DNA of 64,000 bases from assembly GCA_037042915.1 (NCBI GenBank), contig CM073196.1:1984001-2048000 (forward strand), written 5' to 3'. Origin of the DNA: Auricularia sp. M13. Its lineage: Eukaryota > Basidiomycota > Agaricomycetes > Auriculariales > Auriculariaceae. The notes under the pieces are model-generated. The model was given only the letters and a program-made list of their open reading frames with translations. It made no database searches and had not been told where the DNA came from. Position numbers and translations under genes: made by a program. Shown piece by piece: positions 1 through 10,715 of this stretch (within the stretch, counting starts at the first letter, position 1; each line of letters opens with the position of its first letter).

Positions 1-43
1 ACGAAAGGACTTCCTCCGGGGAACTGGCCCAGGCTGCGTCCAT
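1..43 (-). CDS. 5' end of a gene cut by the window edge, possibly a SERCA-type Ca2+ ATPase
   Basis: On the minus strand an ATG at 43-41 opens a frame that stays open to the window edge and reads MDAAWASSPEEVLS. This resembles the first residues of fungal endoplasmic-reticulum P-type calcium ATPases, which begin with a short acidic segment ending in EEVL before the cation-transporter N-terminal domain. Only 14 codons are visible, so the family call is inference from a short similarity. It is divergent from SIP5, and the roughly 370 bases between the two starts would hold both promoters. Confidence 0.35.
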   Translation of the reverse strand, partial: MDAAWASSPEEVLS

Positions 44-417
44 GGCAGGCAGGCAAAGAGCGGCGGCGCGCGTACTGGGGCCGCTGGGAGGAGAGATTTA
101 TAGAGGGCACCGGGTGGTCCGGGAGACAGAGCGAATGCGTTTCCCGGCTGTACACGTTTGCAGCTTGCCTCGGGCAGCCGTTGCCTATGCCCGGACCTCG
201 GCACCTGTGACCCGTCTGCCAGGCAATCCATTCTCGAACATTGTACATACGGTACCTGTTATAATACTGTCGCGGCAGCATACATTCCCAATAAATTTCT
301 CTGGAATTACTGAGACGGCGGATTACAATATTTGAATTGCAAGGGTCCAGTGCCGAGTCAAAGTCCGACTCGCCCTCGAGTTGCGCGCGCGTGCTCAGCG
401 ACCGTGCAGCCAGCCAG
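44..417. promoter_or_regulatory. Intergenic region between the left-edge gene and SIP5
   Basis: About 370 bases upstream of the SIP5 ATG at 418 and upstream of the possible divergent gene ending at 43. An open frame runs through 42-335 on the plus strand, but its product resembles nothing I know and has no family features. I treat the stretch as a divergent promoter and 5' UTR. No specific factor site was recognised. Confidence 0.4.
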
Positions 418-2335
418 ATGGGCAACGCAGCGTCGACCAAGGACAGGCACGACGACACCGTCGACTACGGCTCGCTGGTCCCGTTCGGCGTCTACAGCGC
501 TGCCCAGGACTGGAACCAGGCCATCGTCACCCAGCTCATCATCGACCGCAAGCTCGCCCCGTTCTACCGCCCGCTCGAGGACTACGACGACGCCTGGGAC
601 GACGACCAGATCCTCGCCGCCAGGAAGGAGCTGCCGCCGTCCGACCCGCCGGGCTCGGGCGCCAGCGACGGCGGGTCCGCGCCCAGCTCGGCCCATCCAG
701 TCTCGCATTCGGCCCACTCGTCGCTGTCCAAGTTTTCCAAGCACCATTCCAAGGCCCAGCAGCAGCAGAACGAGGCCGCCAAGCTCTCTGAGGCCGCCAT
801 ATACAGGGGCGCTACTGAATGCCCTATCTGCCTGCTAGTCAGTCGCTGCCCGCCGCCCGCGTCTCACGCTCATCCCGTCTGCCGCAGTACTACCCGCCCA
901 ACATCAACCGATCCCGCTGCTGCGACCAGGCCATATGCACAGAGTGTTTTGTCCAGATAAAGCGTGCAGAGCCCACCACCACCCACCTCGTCTCCGAGCC
1001 CGCGGCTTGCCCTTACTGCGTCCGCGACAACTTTGGCGTCATCTACACCCCTCCGCCCTGGCGGGCAGGCATCGGCGCTGACGCATCGGTACGCTCTTTC
1101 ATTGTCTGCCCAGTAGCCACCAGTGAACGCTCAACATGCTTCGGTTCAGTCGGCTGCCTCGAGCCGTCCAGAACTGTCCAAGGTCAATTCGGGTTCCTCA
1201 GGCGATGCCGACACTTCCGCAACCCGCCGGGGAAAGCGACGGAGCATTTCCCACACGAGCCCGGATGTTGTCACCATCGGTGAGCCCACGGTGCAAATGC
1301 AATCTGGCCGGCGCTTATGCTCATTGTGCTGCTTGCGTCCACAGACCAAATCCGGCCAGACTGGGAAGCCAAGCTTGCCGCGGTGCGCGCAGCGGTCACT
1401 CGCCGTGCGAACAGACGCATTATCATGCGTCAAGTTGGTGACCGTCTCATCCCCGTCGGTGTCACCTCTGGTCGTGTGCATGCCGTTCCGGGCGGAGGAT
1501 CGCAGCTAGGCGACGGCACTGTCCTGGTCACTGAGGCGCCTACGCCCCCGAATGGAGACGAGGGAAGGCGGGCCGGTCGGTCAAGAAATCGAGACCTGAG
1601 TCAGTTACTGGGAGGGTTAACGATTGGTGGTCAAGACCTTGAGGAGGTGCATATATATTCTGCTACTTCAGTGTTTTCCATGACTGACGTATTTACGTCG
1701 CACCCGCACAGCTCATGGTGATGGAAGCCATGCGTCTCTCGTTACTTGAGCACGAAGAACAGCAACGTCGCGAGCGCGAAGCGGCTGCACGCGCTGGTGC
1801 AAGTGATCAGAATGCCGATGCTCCAGCTGGTGGAAGCGGAAGCGGTAACCCCAGCTCCCCTCTTCCCCTGCCTTCTCCGAGACGAAGTGCGCCGCCGTCG
1901 CATCAGGGTTCCCCCGTTCCTCCGTCTCCATTGGCAGGTACATCGCCTGGTAGGCGCTCGCCATTGTCAGCAGCACTTGGGCGAGCGACATTGAGCGGCG
2001 CCTTGGCTATCGGCCTTCCCTCTCCACCTCAAGACACCGAAGAGCAGCTGCCCCAAGCTTCGTCTGCCCAACACTCGAGACAGGAGACGCCGACTTTGCG
2101 TGTACCTGAACTCCCGGCCATCACGACACCTGACGCTCCAGTGACGACCGAGTCCCATTCATCCGCAGAGCCTGTCCAAACCCCTGGTTCAACAACGACG
2201 TCTGAGCACACATATCAAGTGCTGGCTTCGAATCCGCCGACAAGCGCATCGGACTCCATGCCGCTTCTAGACAGCACTACGCTTGCGACGGAGGAGGCGT
2301 CGCCTGTGCATGCTCATGCTCCCCGCGCCGAATAG
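418..2335 (+). CDS. SIP5: Sip5-like RING-type zinc-binding protein
   Basis: Homologue of the fungal Sip5 family; yeast Sip5 binds the Snf1 kinase and its phosphatase Reg1/Glc7. Five exons: 418-837, 888-1088, 1150-1279, 1345-1646 and 1712-2335. The start MGNAAS fits an N-myristoylation signal, suggesting membrane attachment. Next come a conserved block ([12 protein letters not shown], then a [19 protein letters not shown] segment) and a split zinc cluster with ECPICLL before intron 1 and [20 protein letters not shown] plus CPYC after it. A conserved [11 protein letters not shown]...[11 protein letters not shown] block follows in exon 4. Exon 5 opens with a short helix like a ubiquitin-interacting motif ([15 protein letters not shown]) and continues as a Ser/Pro-rich disordered tail. 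All intron junctions keep frame. The ATG at 418 is chosen over the in-frame ATG at 337 because MGNAAS is the family start. Function is inferred from family membership. Confidence 0.88.
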
Positions 2336-2597
2336 ATTTTACGTCGTGCATGTTTCCGGCTTGTCATTTCATCCCATCCCCTCTGCCCCGGACACCCTAA
2401 GCATCGCCCTTCCCATTTATCTGCGCACTTGATTCGACACGAGAAATATTTGCGTCGCTCGATTTGTAGGCTACAATTACACGCAACGTCGTCCCCTTAT
2501 CCATCGCCCCCTTCTCCCTAGCTTCCCTGCTCCTCCTCTGCCAAATCCCATCGCGTCGATATGCAAGCCGTAATAATATGTATCGCTTTCTCTCGGA

Positions 2598-3060
2598 CTA
2601 GCGCTGCACCCAGTTGGGCTTCTCCGGGTCGGGTTGTTGCAGCTGGCGACTGGTCAGACACAGCAGCTCAGTGAAGCAACGAGAAACATACGTTAGGCGA
2701 GTTACCGGTGGCTTCTCCGCGCGCTGCCTCCTCCGCGCGTTTCCTTTGGGCGCGCAGGATATCAACTTTCCGCTGAAGATCGGGCGCCATTCGCTGCAAG
2801 GATCCAGTTCAGTCGTAGCCTCAGAGCGGTGGGCGCGCTATCCACGCACGTTGTACAACTCTTCCTCGGTCGGTGTAGTAGCTTGGCGCGTGTTACGCGT
2901 GCCGATGAGCGCGAATAATGGACGTACTGCGCATGAGGACGACGCCTACGCCGATGCCTGAAGGCGCGTCAGCACAAACCGACCGACCTTTCAGCATGGT
3001 GGCAAACTCACATCCGGCGGTCATGAGGGCGAACTTGCCCCAGGGTATCGCGGACGCCAT
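2598..3060 (-). CDS. CBP4: Cbp4-like assembly factor for mitochondrial cytochrome bc1 complex
   Basis: A small gene of five short exons: 3060-3012, 2957-2928, 2881-2850, 2793-2692 and 2642-2598. They join in frame to an 85-residue protein. It starts MASAIPWGKFALMTAG and continues into a single membrane segment (CIGVGVVLMR). It then has the family core TPTEEELYNRMAPDLQRK and a charged helix rich in Arg/Lys/Glu, and ends DPEKPNWVQR. Yeast Cbp4 is an inner-membrane protein that binds newly made cytochrome b with Cbp3-Cbp6. Length, one membrane helix near the N-terminus and the PTEEEL motif all fit. Introns are 46-56 bases. The gene converges with SIP5, with about 260 bases between stop codons. 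The family is well supported; the role is by homology. Confidence 0.75.
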
Positions 3061-3398
3061 GTATGAAGTGGTTCTGTATGCTAGACGGCTTGGCCGATGA
3101 TTCGAGGATGGAAATGAAAGGCCCTGACTCCTCCGGGACGTCCCGAGCAGGTCAAATCTCTGGCGCCTGCACACCATATTCTGGCCTATCCTAGGCTAAG
3201 TACAAGTGGAAACGATGGCTGCAGGCGAATTTTTGTATGGAAGCTCGCTTGCCTCCATTTCTCTGTGCTTAGCTTGAGGGGTTTGTAGTCTGTGAATTGC
3301 CAGGTCGTTACTGAAATGTTAGCTCGTGTATCACTATATGATGTGTATGATGCGTATTTACAATAAGATGCGAGACTGGACACAGGAGAACCGGACGA
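3061..3398. other. Intergenic stretch between CBP4 and the sorbosone-dehydrogenase-like gene
   Basis: About 340 bases holding the CBP4 promoter and the 3' UTR of the gene to the right. A 65-codon minus-strand frame at 3186-3383 resembles no known family. I see nothing else here. Confidence 0.4.
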
Positions 3399-4884
3399 TC
3401 ACGACCTCTTGAGTAGGAAAATCTCGCCCGTCGAATCGCTGGCAACGTAGAGACGTGTACCGTCCTTACTCCAGCCAAACCCGCCGGTCTGAAGCAGCTA
3501 CCGGGACAGCTGTTGATGTCTTGATTCGTGAGAATGTCGACGTATCCTGATGTGCTGGATAGGTTGGCGGTGGGATTCCAAGCGCTTGAAGAGATTGCAC
3601 CGGGGACGGCGACAACTTTGTAACCCGTCGGTGGGCTACGGTTCCAAGAGCCGTGGAATGCGACTGTGTGGCTTTGAGCAGGCAGAGCGAAAGCAATCTG
3701 ATCGGCATACCATAGGCTCGCGGGTCGCTCTTGGGACCAAACTTGATGTCAAGCGGCGCTGAGTGCGCCTGGAAGAGCAACTTGGGTTTCAAAGCGTTAC
3801 TCTGGCACCAAGCAGTGTCTATGCTGGAAGCATTCGGCTGCTGAACAAACCAGTCGCCAACAGCAAAGCTGTCTGAAGATGGGAAGCCGGATTTCGGATT
3901 CCAGACGCTGAAGCAGTACGGATAGCCGTAAAACTTGTTCTGAGAACCGCTGCTGACAGACTGAGCGTCACCAACTAGAAAAAATATGTTAGAATCTACG
4001 AAAGTGAGGCAAGGACAGATCTCACAGAGATGAAGCTTCTCGCCAGGGTTATCCTGGTGGACGTCGTACGTCACGCCACTGCGAACGCGGACAAGGTTGT
4101 CCGCGCTGTTCTCGACACCCCAAATTCGGCCAGCGCCATCTTCAGCAATTCCAACCTCGTTGCGGACACCGTACGCAAGCAGCTTGCCGTCTCGGGTATA
4201 GTCATAGCCGACATCGCCTGCGGGGAGAGTTGTCCAGTCGAACACCTTGATGGCTGCACGTCCCGAGCTGGCACTGGCTGCACCAAGGTCCAGATTGGCG
4301 TTGGAGCCGCGCGATACGATGAGAAGATTGGGATGAGCGTTTGACACGAAGAGCGTGCGAGTCACGTGATCGTCGTTATCCATGCCCGTCACGACTTTAC
4401 GTTGATTGGACACCGTGAGAGCCGTTGCATTGTAATCCCACTTCCACGCCGTATTCGATGAGCTTAAATGCGCGTGAGAAACCGAGGCGCGTCGCGGGCT
4501 TTCACATACCTTGCGAAGAGGGTCTTGCCGTCCTGGCTGAGCGCGAGCCCATGATTCGGGTACTGGTAGGAGAGCAGAGTCTTTCGGCTTGCAACGCTGC
4601 CGTCGGAGTTGAGGGTCAATGCCAATATGCCTGTCCCTTTCTCGAGAACGAGAAGATGGCCAGCGCTGTCGAAGACAAGGATCGCGGCGTCGTAAGCCCG
4701 TTTGCTACGCCATTTGCCGTCCAGCCTGAGGCAACCTTCAATGGAAACTTGGGGTTGACGAAAGCAGCATGAACTGCAACGAACGCCAAATCGCTTCAGT
4801 GGGGGTCAAGATGAACGGGGTAGCACGCGTACCGAGCTGGTGCACAGTGAGTGCAGAGGTGAGTAAGGCTGTTGCAAGCTTCAT
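3399..4884 (-). CDS. Secreted sorbosone dehydrogenase / soluble quinoprotein-like beta-propeller protein
   Basis: Begins with a signal peptide (MKLATALLTSALTVHQL) and continues into a protein of the L-sorbosone dehydrogenase / soluble glucose dehydrogenase type, a six-bladed propeller that in several members uses pyrroloquinoline quinone. Recognisable blocks: NPKFPLKVASGW, VFDSAGHLLVLEKGTGIL, NHGLALSQDG, RNEVGIAEDGAGRIWGVEN, GYPYCFSVW, LDIKFGPKSDPRAYGMP, VAFHGSWNRSPPTGYKVVAV and DGTRLYVASDSTGEIF at the C-terminus. Three introns of about 47-60 bases fit. Three places need a one-base change to stay in frame (near 4678, 3698 and 3471), each beside a short run of one base. The gene is either a young pseudogene or carries sequence errors. 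Substrate unknown; the secreted location and fungal relatives suggest extracellular sugar oxidation. Confidence 0.75.
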
Positions 4885-5572
4885 TGTGAGATGCTACGTG
4901 TCGAACGGAGCGCGTCGAGAGTCGCTACGGTCGGGGGAAGAGGACAGGGTGCGTCTTGCAGGCACGGGTTGGCACTTGGACGCGTTGAGCTTTTTAGGGC
5001 AGACCGTCCGTTAGAGTGCAACGGGCACACGGGGGGAAAAGCTAGCGATCGCGCAGTTCGTCGCTTTTATGCGTCATCCCGGAAGGGCCAAACCAGCGGT
5101 CCGCGACACCTTAAGTAATCGCGACGAGAAGGTTTGCACGTGAGAGCTGATATGCTGATGATCGGTGCAAGGATGACGACGACGACGGAGAGTCCGAGTG
5201 TGGGAACGTCCTTCGCAATCGCAATCCTGATGCTTCGCCCGCCTGGATGATTTACGGTGGTTATACGACTGCACAGGAAGAAGCCGCCTTTAACGCGCAT
5301 AATACTGACGAGACGCAGCAAAGGCCGTCTTGCGGCCGCAACGAAATAAAAACGCGCAAGAGGGAGAACCCGGGCAGGATCTAAGGAAGCCCACAAAATT
5401 AGGATATGATTAGTTTGTCGAAATCGTACTTCCTGCAGGCAACCATCAAACACGACGTCATCGACCGGCTGGCATTCTTCAGAGGGTAGGCAGCATGCGA
5501 CAGGGAAGCAAGGGTCGACATACGATACAGGTTGCTGCTCGAAGTCCGCAGAACTCGGAAGTGCATCCACTA
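4885..5572. promoter_or_regulatory. Intergenic region upstream of the sorbosone-dehydrogenase-like gene
   Basis: About 690 bases between the start of the secreted enzyme gene and the end of the carrier gene. A minus-strand open frame covers 5067-5612 but shows no family features and overlaps the end of the carrier gene. On the minus strand an A/T-rich element reading CATAAAAG lies near 5066-5073, about 180 bases upstream of the ATG. I treat the stretch as promoter and 3' UTR. Confidence 0.4.
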
Positions 5573-6767
5573 TCAGATTCGGAGCTCGCCAGCCAGGCCT
5601 TTCCACGTCCATCCATGGATCGTGAACAGCAACGTCATCCAGAACGCACTATAGAGCGAGCGCCAGCCCTCCTCACGAGTCATACAGCGGAAACAGTCAA
5701 TGAGGCCATCGTACGGAGTGTTGCGTAGCCTACGACGATTCAGTAACAACGAAGTTAGGCGAGCGCAGCCGCATGCTCACTGTATCACAGGCTCATGAGT
5801 TGACACGAGCATTGACTTCTGAGTTGATTCTTCTTCAGGCTCAGATATAGCAGGCTGCGATGAGATCCGGATGACGACAACTTCAAGCGGGCATAGGATG
5901 AGAGCGGGGGGAAGCCTCGATACCACCAAGACAAGAGGTAACGCCAGGATCCATGGATATACCTGGGCGAGGAACTCGTACGAAAGCTCAAATTCGTGCG
6001 GGGGAGTGTAACCGCGGTCATCCATGAATTTGGTCACTTCATCGCCCAGATAAAGTAGGCCTGCGTGCTGCCCCAGATGACAGCGGTGCGCGTGGCTTCG
6101 ACTGCCAACAAGGGCAAAAAGGTCTTGTATAGTAGCGCCTGCGGGTATGCTTGCTCGCTTGGAGTAAACAGCGACAGCAGCGCCGCGCGCGGTGCCTTCC
6201 AGCGTGCCCAATCAAGCGATTGTGGATGCGTGATTTCTCTGGAACGCATTTGCATCCTCAGCCAGCGTGCAAAGGGCAGAGGAGCAGAGGAGCCCGCTCA
6301 CCGATTGATGACCACAAGCAGACAAACCGAGCAAGGGAGCCATGCGATTTCTGCCGCGAGCCTTCCGAGAGGAGTGTTACGGATAAACGACTTGAACAGA
6401 CTCCACGTTACGAAGTAGAAGATGCAAGGTACTGAAACACTCTTAGCAAGGCGGTTAGGACGGATGCGCCTGGCGTACCTAAACCCTTCCAGAGCCCCGC
6501 CCACCCCTCCAGCATCCACACGCGCGGGAACACGGAATGGTACCATCGAATGGGAACTGCATCGACGGCTGGAAGTTTAGCTTCTGTGTCGGTGGCCTGG
6601 CGACGTGGACGATAATGAGCACGAAAGCGGATGACAGCTCCCGTCAAAGGTAAGACTGCGACCATCCACCCAGGGACGAAGAACAGCCAGAGAACTACCA
6701 GCAATATGCCAACTCGCAGTTTGGGCCACCGGGGTTGCTCTTCATCTGGCTCTTGGGTCACCGACAT
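5573..6767 (-). CDS. Divergent mitochondrial carrier family protein
   Basis: Starts MSVTQEPDEEQPRWPKLR, followed by a hydrophobic helix (VGILLVVLWLFFVPGWMVAV). It then shows three weak carrier repeats: VWMLEGWAGLWKGL in the first; FVTWSLFKSFI...LVVINR and the SDWARW-type linker in the second; and LPPALILCPLEVVVIRI, with the P-x-[DE]-x-x-[KR]-type signature, in the third. The end is YDGLIDCFRCMTREEGWRSL followed by FWMTLLFTIHGWTWKG. The first and last introns fit well. Near 6025 the frame must shift by one base between ...YFIWAMK and ...YEFLAQVYPW, and no intron I can build explains it. The family signature residues are only partly kept, so transport substrate and even transport activity are uncertain. 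Confidence 0.6.
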
Positions 6768-7006
6768 GGTATCCGGCTGAAGTCCCAGGCTGGTGAGGTG
6801 GAAGCTAAATCATACTAGCACCGCAATTCCGAGTCGGGCGGCGATGGCAGTCTCTTGGGCGGCGAAAAGAGACTCTTGAGCATGTTCCCATGTTGCGGAA
6901 AATTTATGGTGTGCAGAAATTAGTGATATTTACACCTCAAAACACAGCAAGAAAAGCACACGCAGATGAACAAGATATGAAGAACAACTACATCGACCCT
7001 TACGCG

Positions 7007-8859
7007 TTACGTTGCATCGCCCAATGCTTGTTGTAATTCATAGTGATATCCTGCACGCAGGCATGAGTATATTCCGACTGGCGATGGGAAACGGAAACGG
7101 AAACGCACTCTCAGCCTGGTCTATCGTTTTGATATTCGCCTTCAGCTTGTTGAGCGTCTCGACGTATTCGTCCTCCTCGATGCTGTCGTAGACGATACCG
7201 CCCCCTGCCTGCAGGTAGACGTGGCCGTCCTTAAACGTCATGGTGCGTATCGCGATGCACGTGTCCATCTCGTCGTCGGCAAAGTCCCAGCGGCCCACAG
7301 CACCAGCGTACACGCCGCGGCGCTCGCCCTCGAGCTCCGAGATCAGCTCGATTGCACGAATCTTCGGTGCACCGCTGACAGTGCCCGCGGGGAAGATGGA
7401 GCGGAACGCGTCGAAGCGGTTCTTATCAGGGCGCAGGACACCGGAGACTTGCGAGGTGATGTGGATGACATGCGAGAACTTCTCGAGGCGCATGAGGTCG
7501 TCTACCTTGACCGTCGCCGGGTCGCAGACGCGGTTCACGTCGTTGCGCGCCAGATCGACGAGCATGATGTGCTCTGCGCGATCTTTCTCAGACGCGAGGA
7601 GCTCCTTGCCTAGCTGCTCGTCCTCTGCAACGTGTCAATCAAGGAATGTTGACCACTGCATGGCTAAGCAACCGGTGCGTACCTTCAGCAGTCTCGCCGC
7701 GGTGGGTTGTGCCTGCGATAGCGTGGTTGTAGACCTTATTGCGCTCGATGCGACACAGCGTCTCGGGGCTTGCACCGACAATCTGGAGGTCGCCGCAGTC
7801 AAGATAGAAAGTGTACGGGCTCGGGTTGACCTGCCGCAGGCGAAGATACGCGTTGAAAGGGTGTAGCGCTGTCTCGCGCTTCAGCCGTTGGCTCGGCACG
7901 GCCTGAATGATGTCGCCCTTGACAATGTGCTCCTTGAGCTTCGTCACGAAGCGCTTGTAGCCCGTGGGGCCCACGTTCGACACGGCCTTCGCGCCAGGCG
8001 TGATAGGCGGCTGCGGCACGGTGAGCGGGCTATTCTGGGAGAGCAGTAGCTTGGCTATCCGCCGGGCCTTGGCGACGGCGGTGTTGTAGGTAAATGCTAG
8101 GTTGACTGTCGAGGCCGATGACGGGCAGAAGACATGGGAGACAATCTTGAGCGTCTGGAAGAGATGGTCGAAAACGATCAGCGTGTCCGCAAGCATAAAC
8201 ACGGCCTCGGGGATGCCCAGGGGGTCCTGCAATGGGCGTTCTGTCCGCGGCTCGAAGTAGCGCACGCAGTCGAACGAAACGTAGCCGATCGCGCCGCCTA
8301 GTGATTATAGTGAGTCGTCAAGGCATCTGGACGCGCTGCATGGAACGCACCTGTGAAGGTGGGGATCTCTGGGATTTTAATGTACTTGTACACGGACAGC
8401 TCCTTCTGGAGCGCCGCCATCGGGTCGCCCTGGGCATCCTGGCCGGGGCCGGTCTTGACGACCTTGAAGGGATCTGGCCGAAAGTTGGCGAACACGAACG
8501 ACAGGTGATGGTGATAGCGTACCAGACCCAATGAACGAGTACCGTCCGACGCTCTCGCCACCCAGGATGGACTCGAGCAGGAAGGAGTACTTGGAGTCCT
8601 TGGCTATGCGCAGGTAGGCCATGCACGGCGTGATGAAGTGCGCAGGCAGCTCGACGAAGACTGGCATGCAGTTGCCGCGCTTTTCATTGATGATGTACTG
8701 TTCTACGGTGGCCAGCGGCGGCTGGGCCGGCAGCACCTGCGACGAGACGGGCGTGAGTGAGCCTGGGCGGCGCGGCGGGCGCGGCTGGGGACGACGGACC
8801 TGGGGGTCCATGTATCCAGACGAAGCAGGGTTGACATGTCGGCCGTTTTGGCGCGACAT
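7007..8859 (-). CDS. TRP2: Anthranilate synthase component I
   Basis: Chorismate plus glutamine (or ammonia) to anthranilate, the first committed step of tryptophan synthesis. The N-terminal domain has [20 protein letters not shown] and the tryptophan-binding [16 protein letters not shown] region. The chorismate-binding domain has [22 protein letters not shown], the GTTHRGET loop, [27 protein letters not shown] and [11 protein letters not shown]. Four introns fit cleanly; the last, near the C-terminus, gives [16 protein letters not shown] before the stop at 7009-7007. About 520 residues, as expected. The start is uncertain: ATGs at 8859 and 8811 are both in frame, and residues before VEQYIIN are Pro/Arg-rich and not conserved. 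It shares a short divergent promoter with SHQ1. Feedback inhibition by tryptophan is expected from the LLES motif. Confidence 0.93.
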
Positions 8860-8940
8860 GACGGAGCGGGAGCGGTTCGTCTTTGCGAAGGCCCTGGAGC
8901 GAAGGGAGCGGAGATCGCGCAGGCTCCGCCGGCCATAGCA
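8860..8940. promoter_or_regulatory. Short divergent promoter between TRP2 and SHQ1
   Basis: Only about 80 bases separate the chosen TRP2 start (8859, minus) and the SHQ1 start (8941, plus), or about 130 if TRP2 starts at 8811. Both 5' UTRs and the core promoters must fit here or overlap the first exons. No TATA element is visible. Confidence 0.5.
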
Positions 8941-10455
8941 ATGATCACCCCGCGCTTTGCCTGCTCGCAGACCGAGTCCTCGCTCGTCGTCGTGCTCCAC
9001 GTGCCGTCCATACGCGTGCGTACGCCCGTCCACTCAGATTTGGAAATGCAAAGCTACAACGACAGAAAAGGCGCGCGATGTCGAGGTCCATGCGGCTGAC
9101 ACGCTGCTCTCCGTGCATGTGAACCCGTATTTCCTGCGGCTCGTATTTGAGGGCACAGCGGGCATCGTCGACGACGACGAGTCCAGCGCCCGCTACGACC
9201 CGTCCAGCGGCGATCTGACCGTCACGGTGTCCAAGCAAGTCAAGGGCGAGCGCTTCAAGGACCTCGATCTCCTGCCAAAGCTGCTCGCGCCAGAGGGCAG
9301 CAAGGAGCCCGCAGCGCCCTTGATTGAGGTGCTTAACGAAGAGGATGCCATTCTGCAAGGCGCGTGCCTCTACCCGCGTTGTCTGCCGCATCGCCAACGG
9401 TGCATTTACAGCTGCCGAGAACGACTGGCAGCTGCCACAGGAGGTTCCACAGGCCGAGCCATTGCAAACGGGCTTGAAGCAGCCTTATGGCTTCCTCGAT
9501 TTGCACTCGGGATTCTTTACGCACGTAGCGCATACGGAGAACGATGTGAACGTGCTTGGGGTCGATGTCGAGACGCTGTCTGCCAGTGCGCGACGCGGCA
9601 AGCTGGTCGAGGCGGACCAGGCAAAGTGGGACGAAGAATACTACATGTGAGCGCGCGTTTTATGCTGCGTGGCCTGACTGATTCGTTGTGGGCAGGATGG
9701 ACTTCGTCCAGGACGAAGAGATCCAAGCTGTCATCGAGTGGGAGTACCCCTTCCGCGACGACGACGACTTTAGCGAGGACGAAAAGCTCGCTCAGCTGCG
9801 CTTGCCGCGACGCGAATGTCTGTGCCCCGTGATGCGCTCGGAGCACTGCTGACCAGCACGCAGACCTCATCGATGCGGCGCAACAGCGACGACTGCATCT
9901 GACCCTGGTTACGATTCTGTTTTCGTATTTCTACGATGCGCGCGCGACGGGGCATGATCCCACGACAGAGTCGGCTTGGACTATCAGCGCCCTGACGCCG
10001 TGCTTTGTTGCGCTGTGCACGCACGGCACTCTGCACGAGGCTGTGGAGGCGTCGTACCGGCGTGCGCTCTGCTATCCCTTGTATCGTTCATGGGCGCTGT
10101 GCGAGCGCGTGCGGAACGACGTGGCCTCGGTGCTGGCGCGTGGGCAGAAAGCCGTCCTGCGCGTGTTGCTCGAGACGAATGCGATTCTGGCCAAGCATGA
10201 CGTATATTATGTGTACGGGAAAATATGGGTCGAGGACTACTGCGTCTGGGTTTCGCGCCACGCAAGGTGAGCGGGGGCCCGCCGTCCGCATCGCCCACGC
10301 TGACAGCAACACTGCGCAGCGCCGAGAGCCTGGCCGCGCTGAGCGAGGAGGTTAGAGAGCTTGCGATCGATAAGGGCTCAATTGGATGGCCTTTGGAGGA
10401 GCTGGAGCTGGCTGCGAAGCTGGCGCAGGCGGATATAGATAGCGACGATGAATAG
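8941..10455 (+). CDS. SHQ1: Shq1, assembly chaperone for box H/ACA ribonucleoproteins
   Basis: Shq1 holds dyskerin/Cbf5 before H/ACA RNP assembly. The N-terminal CS domain starts MITPRFACSQTESSLVVVL and continues after intron 1 (9016-9070) as ARDVEVHAADTLLSVHVNPY and YDPSSGDLTVTVSK. The Shq1-specific helical domain shows PYGFLDLHSGFF, HTENDVNVLG, KWDEEYYM and FSYFYDARATG. It continues with EAVEASYRRALCYPLYRSW and HDVYYVYGKIWVEDYC, and ends in an acidic tail (ADIDSDDE). Five introns. The second (9360-9411, 52 bases) begins GC rather than GT; removing it joins EEDAILQ to ENDWQLPQ in the right frame, as in relatives. Length and domain order match the family. Confidence 0.9.
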
Positions 10456-10715
10456 AGTTTGAGTGCCAGCCTGATGGCGTCGGCAACGGAGCGGAAAGGA
10501 GAGCGGAGCTCGGACTTGGGAGCGGGCTGATTGTTTGTCGCGGTTTGGTCGTCACGTGCATCGTGTTTAACCGTTAGGGGAGCGGCAGTTGCCGGTGCTT
10601 TTCGGGATAAATCAGGCCTGCTCCCAGACCCGCCCCGCTTTCAAACTCCCCCCTCAACACCTTGCCTCCGCCCATCGCCCTCCGGCCCAACAGCTCGCCC
10701 GACACCTCCGCTAGC

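Noticed and set aside
42-335. 97-codon open frame at the left end
   Set aside because: No similarity or intron structure, and it lies where promoters are expected.
5067-5612. 181-codon minus-strand open frame with hydrophobic end
   Set aside because: It overlaps the end of the carrier gene in another frame and shows no conserved motif, so it is more likely chance.
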